A DNA stretch of 64,000 nt, taken from Bacillus sp. P14.5. Its GTDB lineage: Bacteria > Bacillota > Bacilli > Bacillales > Bacillaceae_B. The notes under the pieces were generated by a model, which did not search any database, was not told the DNA's origin, and worked only from the letters and a program-made list of their open reading frames with translations. Every line of letters begins with the position of its first letter. Position 1 is the first letter of the stretch. The DNA lies in NCBI RefSeq assembly GCF_003316765.1, contig NZ_NIJF01000060.1, forward strand, positions 62,001-126,000, in the 5' to 3' direction. Both the position numbers and the translations under genes were made by a program. Positions 44,079-53,105 of the stretch are shown here, in pieces.

Positions 44079-45224
44079 TTAAACCTCTGTATTTTTAACC
44101 AAATAAGTTTTATTAATTTCGTCAATATTCGCTGTGCCCGCAAGCGCCATTGTGGTTTCAAACTCTCTGGTGATTTGCTGTACTACCATTTTGACACCCT
44201 CCTCTCCTTCTCTGGCAAGTCCATAGATATAAGGCCTGCCCAGCAGGACCGCAGATGCTCCGAGTGCCAGCGCTTTGAAAATATCACTTCCTCTGCGTAT
44301 GCCGCTGTCCAGCAGAACCGGAATTTTATTATGGACAACTCCGCAAATTTCTTCAAGTACATCCAAAGTCGCTACACCATGATCAAGCTGCCTTCCCCCA
44401 TGATTTGATACTATCAGTCCATCAACCTCATATTTCAAAGCCAATTTAGCATCTTCAGGATGAACAACTCCTTTAAGGAGGACAGGCAGGTTGGTATATT
44501 GTCTGATTTTTTGAATTGCTTCCCACGTTATAGCAGGATTTTCAAATAACTCATACTGCTTTTTTAATGCTGCCGCCTTGTCTTCTGCTATTGGTTTTTC
44601 GAGCAAACTGCAAAAGACTGGATCGGAGAAATAGTTGCCGCTACCAGCTCCCTCGCCTACCGGGGAATATTTATTGATATGGTCACTTTCCCTGAATCCC
44701 ATAATGGGAGTATCAACCGTAAGGACAATGGCTGTGTACCCTGAAGCTTCTGCTCGTTTAATCATACTTTCAGCAACTGGTTCATTGCCTGAGTAATACA
44801 GCTGGAACCATCTCAAGGAGTTCCCCATTTGACTGCCAATCTCCTCCATTGAAAAGGAAGATACCGTGCTGACTACAAAAGGGATATTCATTGAAGCTGC
44901 CGCCCGTGCTGCAGCCAGCTCGCCTTCTGGATGTGCAATGGTCTGCACACCAATCGGTGCAAGCATAACAGGAGAAGAAATTCTTTTTCCAAACAGGTTA
45001 ATGGATGTGTCAATACGAGAAACATCACGCAGGACTCTATGGGAAATTTGATATTTGGAAAACGCTCTCCGGTTTGCCCTTAAAGTGGATTCTTCCCCTG
45101 ATCCTCTGGCTATGTAATCATAGGCTTTCTTTTCCATCGCTGATTTTGCCTCTTCCTCCCACTCATTAATGGAAAGATGGCGGTCACTATTAAAAGCTTT
45201 CCCGTTTTCTGCTGCTGCCTTCAA
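44079..45224 (-). CDS. FMN-dependent alpha-hydroxy-acid oxidizing enzyme (lactate monooxygenase/oxidase-like)
   Basis: 381 aa; TTG at 45224 after GGGGGAG. TIM barrel with FMN contacts: VMLAPIGVQTIAHPEGE, LRWFQLYYSG, VLTVDTP, PVLLKGVVHPEDA, the catalytic His in VSNHGGRQLDHG and C-terminal DSGIRRGSDIFKALALGASAVLLGRP. Oxidises L-lactate or similar acids. Closest by layout to lactate 2-monooxygenase-type proteins; the exact substrate and the fate of H2O2 are not clear. Confidence 0.9.
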   Translation of the reverse strand: MKAAAENGKAFNSDRHLSINEWEEEAKSAMEKKAYDYIARGSGEESTLRANRRAFSKYQISHRVLRDVSRIDTSINLFGKRISSPVMLAPIGVQTIAHPEGELAAARAAASMNIPFVVSTVSSFSMEEIGSQMGNSLRWFQLYYSGNEPVAESMIKRAEASGYTAIVLTVDTPIMGFRESDHINKYSPVGEGAGSGNYFSDPVFCSLLEKPIAEDKAAALKKQYELFENPAITWEAIQKIRQYTNLPVLLKGVVHPEDAKLALKYEVDGLIVSNHGGRQLDHGVATLDVLEEICGVVHNKIPVLLDSGIRRGSDIFKALALGASAVLLGRPYIYGLAREGEEGVKMVVQQITREFETTMALAGTANIDEINKTYLVKNTEV

Positions 45225-45374
45225 TTCCTTCTCCCCCAGTACTTTTAGCTAAATTATGGCATAGTCAGAACAAGAATTCAAACTTATCAGAAAACTGTCG
45301 TCAAAATAAATTATGTAAATTATTGTATTAATTTGGTAGAATATTAGTGGTAATTTCAGAAAAGGAGGGTCGAT

Positions 45375-46037
45375 ATGCCTACGCCTGCTCAAAAAAATTT
45401 CAGAAGAGAAATGAAAAGCCTTAATCGGGAAGGACATACTTGGTATGACACGAAGTATACTTCCTTCAAAGGAAAGAAACAAAAGTGGTCCTGGGGTATT
45501 TTTTTATTTGTTATCATCGCTTTATTCGCAAGCGGTTTGCCCACCCGCATCTATTACGAATTCCAGATAGCTCATGATCAAAAAATTAAAAACTATCTAC
45601 AACAGCAGGAACAATACTTTGGTTCTGCTTCTATGGGACTCAGCCAGCTGATGACTCAATTGAATGAACAAAACTCCCCAGACATGGCCTCTCTTATGCC
45701 CAGTATTCAAGAAGCTAATGTCTCAATCCAAAGCAGTTATACCGCTTTGAGGGATATAAAGCCTCCCAGTGAATTCAAGGAGATGCATGACATCTCTCTA
45801 GAAATTTTGAGTTTGAAAAAGGCAGCTGCAGAATATCTAGTGGCTGCTGCCCAAACAAACAATTACCGGCATGAAATCCTTACTGCCTATATTACGGAAA
45901 GCAACCTGAAGCTTAGTCAATTAACCCCGAAAATGATTGAAGGACTGCAAAAATCCAATTTAAAATATGTATATAATTCTGATGGAAGTCTTACATATTG
46001 GGTACAGGAGCATGGATATGAAAGTGTATTCCATTAA
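45375..46037 (+). CDS. Hypothetical membrane-anchored protein (220 aa)
   Basis: ATG at 45375 after AAAGGAGG. Basic cytosolic start, one membrane helix at ~40-58 (WGIFLFVIIALFASGLP), then an extracytoplasmic helical domain (~65-200). The layout matches the convergent neighbour at 46649-45960 (one N-terminal helix, outer helical domain), but sequences differ. Not recognised. Confidence 0.75.
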   Translation: MPTPAQKNFRREMKSLNREGHTWYDTKYTSFKGKKQKWSWGIFLFVIIALFASGLPTRIYYEFQIAHDQKIKNYLQQQEQYFGSASMGLSQLMTQLNEQNSPDMASLMPSIQEANVSIQSSYTALRDIKPPSEFKEMHDISLEILSLKKAAAEYLVAAAQTNNYRHEILTAYITESNLKLSQLTPKMIEGLQKSNLKYVYNSDGSLTYWVQEHGYESVFH

Positions 46038-46649
46038 GGCCGTTTCACATAATAAAAAAACACGAAGCGGCATTTGCCGGCTCGTGTTTTTGTTTATATT
46101 GAAGGAATTTTTATATTCAGCCACGGCTTCAACTTTTGTTTTCAAATTGGCGAGCAACATTTCCCGGAACGCAGTTAACTCCCGCCCGTTCATCTCTGCC
46201 AGCTGGGCATCATACATTCGGTCGTGAATATATTCCAAATCAGTTATCCAAACATTCAGCTCTTCTAAAAATTCTTCATGTGGCATGTCCTTGAGTTTTT
46301 GTGAATTTAAGTTTTCAGAAGATGGAATGGAACCATAAAGAGATAGCAGATCTGCAAGCTTTTTATAGAAATCATCATCCGGTTCAATTGTTTCGAGTGT
46401 ATGAGCGGACAATTCCAAGCTCCATGACATGGCTGTTAAATATTCTGCTCTTTCTGCTTGCGAAACCTCCCCATGCTTCACCGTAAGAATCTCACCAAAC
46501 TGAATAGCGTATTCAACCCCGTCTTGCACTTTATCAAACTGAGCTTCTCTAACTTCTTTCTTATCTTCAAGCTGAAGAAACAAGATGATATTAATCATAA
46601 TAGATAACAAAAATCCAATCAGCAGTTTGTTTTCTTTAAGGATTTTCAT
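45960..46649 (-). CDS. Hypothetical membrane-anchored protein, possibly extended by a frameshift
   Basis: ATG at 46649 after AGGAGTG. 229 aa as read: N-terminal membrane helix (~8-27) and an outer helical domain. The last ~40 residues read through the shared terminator and 78 bases into the convergent gene, which is unlikely for a native end. Removing one A from the A-run near 46105 would give a stop ~46095 just before the terminator. Not recognised. Confidence 0.6.
   Translation of the reverse strand: MKILKENKLLIGFLLSIMINIILFLQLEDKKEVREAQFDKVQDGVEYAIQFGEILTVKHGEVSQAERAEYLTAMSWSLELSAHTLETIEPDDDFYKKLADLLSLYGSIPSSENLNSQKLKDMPHEEFLEELNVWITDLEYIHDRMYDAQLAEMNGRELTAFREMLLANLKTKVEAVAEYKNSFNINKNTSRQMPLRVFLLCETALMEYTFISMLLYPICKTSIRIIYIF
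46052..46092. terminator. Bidirectional terminator between convergent genes
   Basis: AAAAAAACACGAAGCGGC pairs with GCCGGCTCGTGTTTTT (one bulge); T runs on both sides. Confidence 0.85.
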
Positions 46650-46714
46650 GTCTTCACTCCTGAGTCTGAACCTATATAGGTTATGGTATTGAAGGTAATA
46701 CCTGCTTTATACTT

Positions 46715-47152
46715 TGCGGGCCGATATTTTAGGGTTTAGGTCAGTTCCTTGGCCCGTAAGTTCAACTTGCGGGCCGTTATCTCTGTATTTGGGTCAGTTT
46801 ATTGGTCTGTAAATCCAACTTGCAGGCCGTTATCTCTGCAGTTAGGTCAGTTTATTGGCCCGTAAATCCAATTTGCGGGCCGTTATCTCTGTATTTAGGT
46901 GAATTTATTGGTCTGTAAGTTCAACTTGCAGACCATTATCTCTATAGTTAGATTAGTTCATTGGTCCGTAAGTCCAACTTGCGGGCCGTTATCTCTGCGG
47001 TTAGGTCAGTTAATTGGCCCGTAGATTAAACTTGCGGGCCGTTATCTCTGTACATAGGTCATCTCATTGGCCCGTAAATCCAACTTGCGGGCCGTTATCT
47101 CTGCAGTTAGATCAGTTCATTGGTCCGTAAGCCCAACTTACGGACCATTAAC
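46715..47152. repeat. Palindrome array C (8 units, exact 53-bp period)
   Basis: Unit starts: 46751, 46804, 46857, 46910, 46963, 47016, 47069, 47122, all exactly 53 apart; a half unit precedes. Each unit has a hairpin GGCCCGTAAGTT-CAACTTGCGGGCC (12-bp arms) and a spacer GTTATCTCTGCAGTTAGGTC. Arm changes are paired: unit 4 GGTCTG/CAGACC, unit 8 GGTCCGTAA/TTACGGACC. It lies upstream of the 46649 gene, in its possible leader. Confidence 0.9.
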
Positions 47153-47302
47153 ACTGGCATGGGGACATTTAATTGGACTGAAACCGGTATGAGATCCTTT
47201 ACCTTGCTTTCGGTGTCTTACCGGGCAGCTGCAAAAAATTATCTATTGATGCTCCTAGAATAAATGGCCGTCCGGTTCAGGATTTAGGTCTCTAAATTAC
47301 AT

Positions 47303-47979
47303 TTAGAAAAGAGACTTCTCAATTTCATAAGTCTCATTTGAATTCTTGATTACAATATCAAAGTTTTCGTGCGCAGGATGCATATACACCTCATATTGAA
47401 TTCTGCGCTCCTCGTTAGATTTCCTGAGGTAATCTATATGAGTTCCTCTTTTAGAGACATCCCGGACACTTCTTCTTGTCAGCTCGGTTTCTCCGTCAGT
47501 ATACAAATAGATTTTAAGGTCATATAACTCGGGATTTGTAAAAGCGACGGTCATGCCTTCTACTATTAGAATTTTTTTCTTTGCTGCTAGTAATCTGCTT
47601 TCTGTGTAGGGTGTGCGTATAGTGTAAAGATCAAGACCACCTTTAAGCATAGTGATATCTCTTTCTAAAGGATAAATATTGTGGGCGGCAGGGTGACACG
47701 CTGTCATTTTGCCCTGGTGGTTCTCTCCCATGTAGTCATATTGGATTTCGGTGTATTTCCTAAGATGTGAACCGATAATATAGGGGTCTGTATCAATATA
47801 ATTAAAGTCTTCCTTTTCAAGGGAGTTCATAAGACTGTTCGCAAATGTGGTTTTCCCTGATGCACCATGCCCTCCCGCTTTTTTTATTTCTGTTTAGAAC
47901 CAATCTTTTTGTCTATTAAAAAATCGATACACTTAGCAGCAGAAATCTCTATACAATCAAAAAATTTCACTAATGTCAT
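47303..47979 (-). pseudogene. Uridine kinase-like P-loop kinase with disrupted N-terminus
   Basis: The reading frame ending at 47303 is open back to 47893 and includes the Walker A GGHGASGKTT (47846-47875), but has no start codon before a stop at 47896-47894. In another frame ATG at 47979 begins MTLVKFFDCIEISAAK and meets that region at a TAA near 47886; one extra A there would join the frames. Core motifs: NYIDTDPYIIGS, TACHPAAHNIYPLERD and IVEGMTVAF. Known family role: nucleoside phosphorylation. ATG at 47830 would lack the P-loop. Confidence 0.65.
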
Positions 47980-48016
47980 TTTTAAATACGTACATGTAAA
48001 CTCTTCTTTTTGGACA

Positions 48017-48610
48017 CTACAGCAATTTTTCCGCACTATCTGGTGTATGTTTATTTATATAGTCTTTTCGAAGTATCCCATAAATAGCACAGTCCTTATA
48101 TTGATTTTTAGCATTCCGGATCATATCCCTTACGATTCCTTCCTGCTTCATACCTGCCTTCAGCATGACTTTTCCCGAGGAGGGGTTATCCGTGTTGTGA
48201 GCCGCAGATATCTTGTGTACATTCATAGTGTTAAAAGCAAATCGCACAACTTCTCTTAATGCTTCAGAGGCATAGCCATTATTCCACCAATCAGGTCCTA
48301 CCGAATAACTGACATCGCAATTAATAGTTTGCTCATCAAAATCATATAAGTCGATTTCACCTATGAGTTCTCCGCTCTCTTTAAGTTCCATTCCCCAATA
48401 ACAAAAGTCTTCATTTGAATACTGCCCGCAGATCGTCTTCAGCTTCTCTATGGTTTCTGTCACTGATTTATGTGCAGGGCTTACACGATTGTCGCTTACT
48501 CTTTCATCTGAAAGCCAGCGGTCAAACATTATTTCAGCATCCGTCAGTTCCAGCTTCCTTAAGATAAGACGGTTTGTTTCTAACAACGGAGTTCCTTCAA
48601 ATCTAATCAT
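48017..48610 (-). CDS. RimJ/RimL-type GNAT acetyltransferase
   Basis: 197 aa; ATG at 48610 after AGAGGTG. TNRLILRKLELTDAEIMFDRW start, YSVGPDWWNNGYASEALREVVRFAF (motif A) and NPSSGKVMLKAGMKQEGIVRDMI, typical of ribosomal-protein-type GNATs. Probably acetylates an amino group of a protein or antibiotic; target unknown. Confidence 0.88.
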   Translation of the reverse strand: MIRFEGTPLLETNRLILRKLELTDAEIMFDRWLSDERVSDNRVSPAHKSVTETIEKLKTICGQYSNEDFCYWGMELKESGELIGEIDLYDFDEQTINCDVSYSVGPDWWNNGYASEALREVVRFAFNTMNVHKISAAHNTDNPSSGKVMLKAGMKQEGIVRDMIRNAKNQYKDCAIYGILRKDYINKHTPDSAEKLL

Positions 48611-48786
48611 TCTTTCACCTCTTTCTAATTCTTTAGGGTGTATGCGGCTCTTCTAATCTCGGAGACTTTAAAAAAGACAATTTCTTGCAGACTCTTCTCA
48701 GATAGAAAACCCTGAAAATATCTCCCGATTTCCCAAGCGAGCATCCTAGTAGTGTGCTCAAGGTAGAAATGAAGGTATTACATGGT

Positions 48787-49095
48787 TTATTTTTTGGAAT
48801 AAGAAATGGATTTCAGATAGGGTTTTTCGTTACCATACCATCGATAAACAACATCATACTTCTCCCCTGTCATAATTAGGTCCCATATTTCTTTCTCTTT
48901 TACTTGTAATTGAATTTTACTGCCTGTGTCCTCGTCTTTAATCCATATGGAGTGGTATTCATCATCGACAGCGATCTTTTTCTCTGTAACAATACTTCCT
49001 TCAGTCTCTTTTTCAATTATTCTGTTATAGTCTAAATAATTGATGGCTGCTATAAAAATAAAAATGAGAACGACTACTCGAATAAGCAGCTTCAT
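48787..49095 (-). CDS. Small membrane-anchored protein with OB-like outer part (102 aa)
   Basis: ATG at 49095 (MKLLIRVVVLIFIF) after GGAGG. One N-terminal membrane helix, then an extracytoplasmic beta-rich part (GSIVTEKKIAVDDEYHSIWIKDEDTGSKIQLQVKEKEIW ... YDVVYRWYG) reminiscent of DUF3221 proteins such as the next gene. Family not recognised. Confidence 0.7.
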   Translation of the reverse strand: MKLLIRVVVLIFIFIAAINYLDYNRIIEKETEGSIVTEKKIAVDDEYHSIWIKDEDTGSKIQLQVKEKEIWDLIMTGEKYDVVYRWYGNEKPYLKSISYSKK

Positions 49096-49183
49096 CAAAA
49101 TTCCTCCAATTTGGTCAGGTATCAAAAGTACAATACCTAAGATGTTCGTCAAGAGATGTTAATAGTCCACTCTGACTTCGTTC

Positions 49184-49516
49184 TTAATTTCCCGCTTCCC
49201 CCTCTACCTTTAAAGCTCTGGTCTGAGGAGGATTAGATTCTCTTATGTAGTCATACCAAACTTTGATCTGCTGTCCCTCTTGAAGCCCATTCAATGAACA
49301 TTCGCCCCCCAATCCTACTCTGATTGTTTTGGCAACTTTCTTGGATTCACCAGTCAGCTTTAAGGTAAATCCCTTTTCGGAAAACTCAATAATAGTCCCC
49401 TGGAGTACTTTATCTTGAGAGAAACTATTGTTTACTTTATCCTGGTTTTCACTGGAACAAGCTGTAATTAAGAAAACACAGCACAGAATCCAGATAATAT
49501 AAGACAGGTACCTCAT
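49184..49516 (-). CDS. DUF3221 family lipoprotein
   Basis: 110 aa; ATG at 49516 after AAAGGGAG. Lipobox FLITAC (Cys ~20). OB-fold-like body: GTIIEFSEKGFTLKLTG...GQQIKVWYDYIRESNPPQTRALKVE. Common in Bacillaceae; function unknown. Confidence 0.85.
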   Translation of the reverse strand: MRYLSYIIWILCCVFLITACSSENQDKVNNSFSQDKVLQGTIIEFSEKGFTLKLTGESKKVAKTIRVGLGGECSLNGLQEGQQIKVWYDYIRESNPPQTRALKVEGEAGN

Positions 49517-49580
49517 TATAATTATCTCCCTTTATAAAAGAGTAGATTTAAAAGGCTCCCCCTTAAGGGAAGCCCTTGTC

Positions 49581-50798
49581 TTAACTGGTTATTTCAAAAC
49601 TGACACTTAACGGATCATTAAGCTTTTTTAATAATGGATTCATCAAGAAGTAGATGGCGAACAGGAGATAACCAAGACCTGAAAGGCTAAGTAGAAGCAT
49701 TCCGGAAGTGATTTCCCCCATCATTCCTCCAAGCAGGTATCCTAATGGGCTTAACGAACCGAGCAGGGAACTGATGAATGCAAATCCGATTCCTATGTGA
49801 TCACGCGGGAGATTCACTTGGATCATTGTCTGAACATAGATGCTCAGGATTCCTATTCCCACCCAGGAAGTGCCGAATAACAGATAAGGGAGGATTGGTA
49901 TTTCTGTCAAGGTAAAAGCCGTCAGCCAGAATACACCTGACCAGATCGAAGCAATCGGCAGAATCCGGTTAAGCGGGAAATGCTCCACTCTGCTCGACAG
50001 TATGGTTCCCGATAGAGTGCCGACCGACATGGCGGTCAACCAGAATCCATATTGAGCAGGTGTTTCCGATATTACAGGAAGCATCGCCAACCCCATAGTC
50101 GCCATCACGTTCATTCCAATAATACCGAATAATAAATGAAGCAGCCTTCTTTTCTGTTTAACGACAATCAAGCCTTCTCTGAAATCTTCCTTGTATTGTT
50201 TAATGAACCCCAAGGTCGATTTGTCTGTCTCTTTTTTAGATCTGGGTATCTTTAAAAAGAGCAAAAATAACAGTGCTGTGAAAATCAGGATCAGAGAATT
50301 GGATACAAAAATGATACCCAGTCCTACGAAAGCAATAAGCAGACCTGATACTGCATCACAAAGAATATCGAGAGTTTGATAGGAAAACAAAAATATGGAA
50401 TTCACCTTTGTCAATTTGCCCTTTTCGGCCAATCGTTCAATCAGCGCACTTTCAGTGGGATAAGTCAGCTCAGAAAAAGACAGAGCCATAAAAAGCAAAA
50501 CGAATAACAGAGGTATCCATAATAGATGGCTGAAGTACAAAATAGAGATCAAGCTGACGAACAGCGCCTGTCCCATCATGGCAGTAACCAAAATTTTTCT
50601 TTTTGAAAATCGATCGATCAGCGGTCCGTATATGAATTGAATCGTCACCGGCAGAATAGCGACTGCACTGGTCACTCCTATCAGGAAAGGTGATTCAGTT
50701 ACGGTTTTCACATACCAAATGGCAGCAATCATATAAAAACTGTCGGCGAAGTTTGTTAAAATTCTTCCTATTAATAAAATCACTAATTGTCTGTTCAT
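49581..50798 (-). CDS. MFS transporter (macrolide/multidrug efflux type)
   Basis: 405 aa, 12 membrane segments. Loop 2-3 motif YGPLIDRFSKRKILV is the MFS motif A variant; N-terminus RILTNFADSFYMIAAIWYVKTVTESPFLIG is that of the MefA-like MFS_3 exporters. ATG at 50798 with GGAGG, which is paired in a long hairpin (see 50800-50850), suggesting translational control. Substrate unknown. Confidence 0.88.
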   Translation of the reverse strand: MNRQLVILLIGRILTNFADSFYMIAAIWYVKTVTESPFLIGVTSAVAILPVTIQFIYGPLIDRFSKRKILVTAMMGQALFVSLISILYFSHLLWIPLLFVLLFMALSFSELTYPTESALIERLAEKGKLTKVNSIFLFSYQTLDILCDAVSGLLIAFVGLGIIFVSNSLILIFTALLFLLFLKIPRSKKETDKSTLGFIKQYKEDFREGLIVVKQKRRLLHLLFGIIGMNVMATMGLAMLPVISETPAQYGFWLTAMSVGTLSGTILSSRVEHFPLNRILPIASIWSGVFWLTAFTLTEIPILPYLLFGTSWVGIGILSIYVQTMIQVNLPRDHIGIGFAFISSLLGSLSPLGYLLGGMMGEITSGMLLLSLSGLGYLLFAIYFLMNPLLKKLNDPLSVSFEITS

Positions 50799-50799
50799 T

Positions 50800-50850
50800 G
50801 TATGAACCTCCTCTAATAATTAATAGTGAATTTTCGCTATTAATTAGGGA
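50800..50850 (-). promoter_or_regulatory. Ribosome-site-sequestering hairpin before the MFS gene
   Basis: Minus strand: CCTCCCTAATTAATAG ... CTATTAATTATTAGAGGAGG. A 9-bp perfect stem (AATTAATAG, 50818-50826, with CTATTAATT, 50837-50845) extends so that CCTCC can pair with the gene's own GGAGG. It may equally be an operator palindrome in DNA. Confidence 0.6.
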
Positions 50851-51086
50851 GGCTTCCACAGAAAAACAGTACTCTAATGATCAAATGGATTGAGGTAAAT
50901 GATTTTTATCATAGAGTACTCCTTCCTGTATTTTATATGGTAATTATTTCATAATATTTTTGAATATTCAACTTTATTTATTTTTGTGAATTTCAATTTT
51001 AATATTCGCAAAATAGTGAACAATGTACCTTGGAAATTTGAAACTTTTATAGATTTCATTCGTACATTTATTAGGAGGTGGAAAAG

Positions 51087-51260
51087 ATGGATTTTATGTT
51101 TTTCGTCATATTGATCACTGCTCTTTCACTAATTTATTACGGATATATACATAAAATAGAGAATGATGTAAAAAAGAAAGAATTAGAATTAGAAGAGAGA
51201 AAAATTGAGTTGGAGATCATGCAATTGGAAATTCAGAAGGAAAGAAAGAAGATTGAATAA
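51087..51260 (+). CDS. Small membrane protein with coiled coil (57 aa)
   Basis: ATG at 51087 after AGGAGG. One membrane helix (MDFMFFVILITALSLIYYGY) followed by a highly charged heptad-like helix (KKKELELEERKIELEIMQLEIQKERKKIE). Layout like phage-shock or sporulation small proteins; not recognised. Confidence 0.8.
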   Translation: MDFMFFVILITALSLIYYGYIHKIENDVKKKELELEERKIELEIMQLEIQKERKKIE

Positions 51261-51293
51261 ACAACCCTCTGATTTTAATGAGAGGGTTGTTTA
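51256..51293. terminator. Terminator after the 57-aa gene
   Basis: AAACAACCCTCT-GATTTTAATG-AGAGGGTTGTTT; usable on both strands. Confidence 0.85.
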
Positions 51294-51322
51294 TTCTACG
51301 ATATCCATAACACCTTTTCTAT

Positions 51323-51520
51323 TCATCTTACAATCAGCCTCTTGAATAAAGCAAATATCGGGATAAACAGGGCAACGAAGATACCGAGATCGGCTAGAAG
51401 CAGCCACAGGTTGAATTCATCAGAAAAAACCCTGTATTGAAACCCGATAAGATCAGTGATTTTTTCAGAGAGAATCCCGACCAGAAAAATTGTCAGAAAT
51501 GCTGCCAGAAATTCCTTCAT
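51323..51520 (-). CDS. Small hydrophobic protein (65 aa)
   Basis: ATG at 51520 after AGGAGTG. Two membrane segments separated by SEKITDLIGFQYRVFSDEFN and a basic C-terminus. Not recognised. Confidence 0.75.
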   Translation of the reverse strand: MKEFLAAFLTIFLVGILSEKITDLIGFQYRVFSDEFNLWLLLADLGIFVALFIPIFALFKRLIVR

Positions 51521-51662
51521 AATCTACACTCCTGAATTTTCATTTTTATTATTCTACTATTACCTTACCCTTTGATTGAAAAGCCTGCAAACCGGGAATC
51601 GTCATTAGACGTACTATCCCAATTACATGTTAAAATAATGGAAAAAAGGAGGCAATTCATAT

Positions 51663-52439
51663 ATGATTGTCCGCGAAACCTCTCAATCGTTCTACATGAC
51701 CCTGCAGCATGACCACGCCTTTTTATCCGGAGAAATTGTGAAGCATTTTGATAGAAATTCACTTTTGTCCCAGGAAGCTTTTGCCGATGTCCAGGAGGCC
51801 GCTTATGAACATGACCGCGGCTGGATCGGCTTGGATGACACTCCCATCTGGAATGACCGTTCCGGGGAGCCCTATGACTTTTCTGACTATCCGCTGTTAC
51901 CTAAATTGGCCTTCTACAGAATAGGTCTTGATGAGATAGAAAAATCCAGCGCTTATGCCGGTCTTCTGTGCAGCATGCACTTCTGTTCTTTCTTTGCCCG
52001 TTCAACTGATAGGAATTGTCTTGCTTTTGTGCAGAAGGAAAGGAAACGGCAGGACAGGATAAAAAGAATGATCACTGAAGTAAATGAAGAATTATTGCCG
52101 CAGCATTTTCATTTGCTTCAGTTTTCAGATAACCTCTCCCTCTATCTTTGTTTGAACGATCCTGGAGTGAGTAAAGAAGCAGAACATCCCTGGTTCCAAA
52201 AGGGATTCAAGAATACGGAATCACTTCATCCCAGAAATCAGCCTCTCATGCCTCGGTGGTTAAATCGCAATGAAGTAACCATCGAGCCATTTCCTTTTGA
52301 GAAAGAATTTCATCTGTGTTTAAAGTATAAGAAGATTTCCAAAAGAAATATTGAAGAAATCGGGATTGTGGAAGCATTTCAAAAGAGTGAAGTGCGGGAT
52401 CATACAATTTTTATTAAGAGATTTGGTTCGAAGGCTTAG
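51663..52439 (+). CDS. DUF3891 family protein
   Basis: 258 aa; ATG at 51663 after AAAGGAGG. Conserved N-terminal QHDHAFLSGEI and AAYEHDRGWIGLDDTPIW with His/Asp pairs (H..H, EHD), and later SMHFCSFFARS, as in a metal-dependent HD-like fold. Function of the family is unknown. Single gene with its own terminator. Confidence 0.88.
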   Translation: MIVRETSQSFYMTLQHDHAFLSGEIVKHFDRNSLLSQEAFADVQEAAYEHDRGWIGLDDTPIWNDRSGEPYDFSDYPLLPKLAFYRIGLDEIEKSSAYAGLLCSMHFCSFFARSTDRNCLAFVQKERKRQDRIKRMITEVNEELLPQHFHLLQFSDNLSLYLCLNDPGVSKEAEHPWFQKGFKNTESLHPRNQPLMPRWLNRNEVTIEPFPFEKEFHLCLKYKKISKRNIEEIGIVEAFQKSEVRDHTIFIKRFGSKA

Positions 52440-52477
52440 CGTTTTCAAAGATTAGCATACTATTAATTAATTTTAGT

Positions 52478-52515
52478 AAAACGAACCTCATCCACTGTCA
52501 GAATGAGGTTCCTTT
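52478..52515. terminator. Terminator after DUF3891 gene
   Basis: GAACCTCAT-CCACTGTCAGA-ATGAGGTTCCTTT. Confidence 0.75.
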
Positions 52516-52578
52516 ACTACAAGTTTAATTATAATAAAAGCAGCCAGTACCTCCGATTTGCTCCTCTCACCCGCTCCT

Positions 52579-52989
52579 TTATTCTTTTAGTCTGGCAAAA
52601 AAATTTATGGCCAGCACATACAGAGGATAAATAAGGAAAGCTCCTGCTATAAGAAAGCCGGAAGCAGGATTTGGAACATCTCCTCTGTGTGTGATCGGGA
52701 TGGTCGAAGCAATTAGGAAGGTGAACATAAAATAATAGGGGACCCACATGATGATGGTCCAATAGCAGGCTTTACGCCCAATCAGCCATTTCCTTGTCCA
52801 AAGGAATAAAAGCAAACTACAAATAATAAAGGATAGTAAAGAAGTTATGCCGCTTACTGTGATAACCCTTTGGATGCCCCACTCTGTTATCCGTGTAATT
52901 CTGTAGACGTTCAACAACAATTGAATTGGAATGAGCAGGGTTACAGCATAGATCATGCTGATAACATTGAGTTTTACGAAGTAGTTCAT
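52579..52989 (-). CDS. Hypothetical membrane protein (136 aa)
   Basis: ATG at 52989 after GGAGTG. Four membrane segments with a WTRKWLIGRKACYW loop. Not recognised. Confidence 0.75.
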   Translation of the reverse strand: MNYFVKLNVISMIYAVTLLIPIQLLLNVYRITRITEWGIQRVITVSGITSLLSFIICSLLLFLWTRKWLIGRKACYWTIIMWVPYYFMFTFLIASTIPITHRGDVPNPASGFLIAGAFLIYPLYVLAINFFARLKE

Positions 52990-53105
52990 TTAAACACTCC
53001 AATATTGATAGAAATTCCTTAGTTGACATGGAAGCTTTCAGAGTTAGATAGAGAATAAAGGTAAATTATTTGCTTCTTTTCGAAGAGTTATATATAAATA
53101 ATAGC

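Noticed and set aside
46715-47152. CRISPR array
   Set aside because: Spacers are as conserved as the repeats, the whole 53-bp unit repeats, and no cas genes are present.
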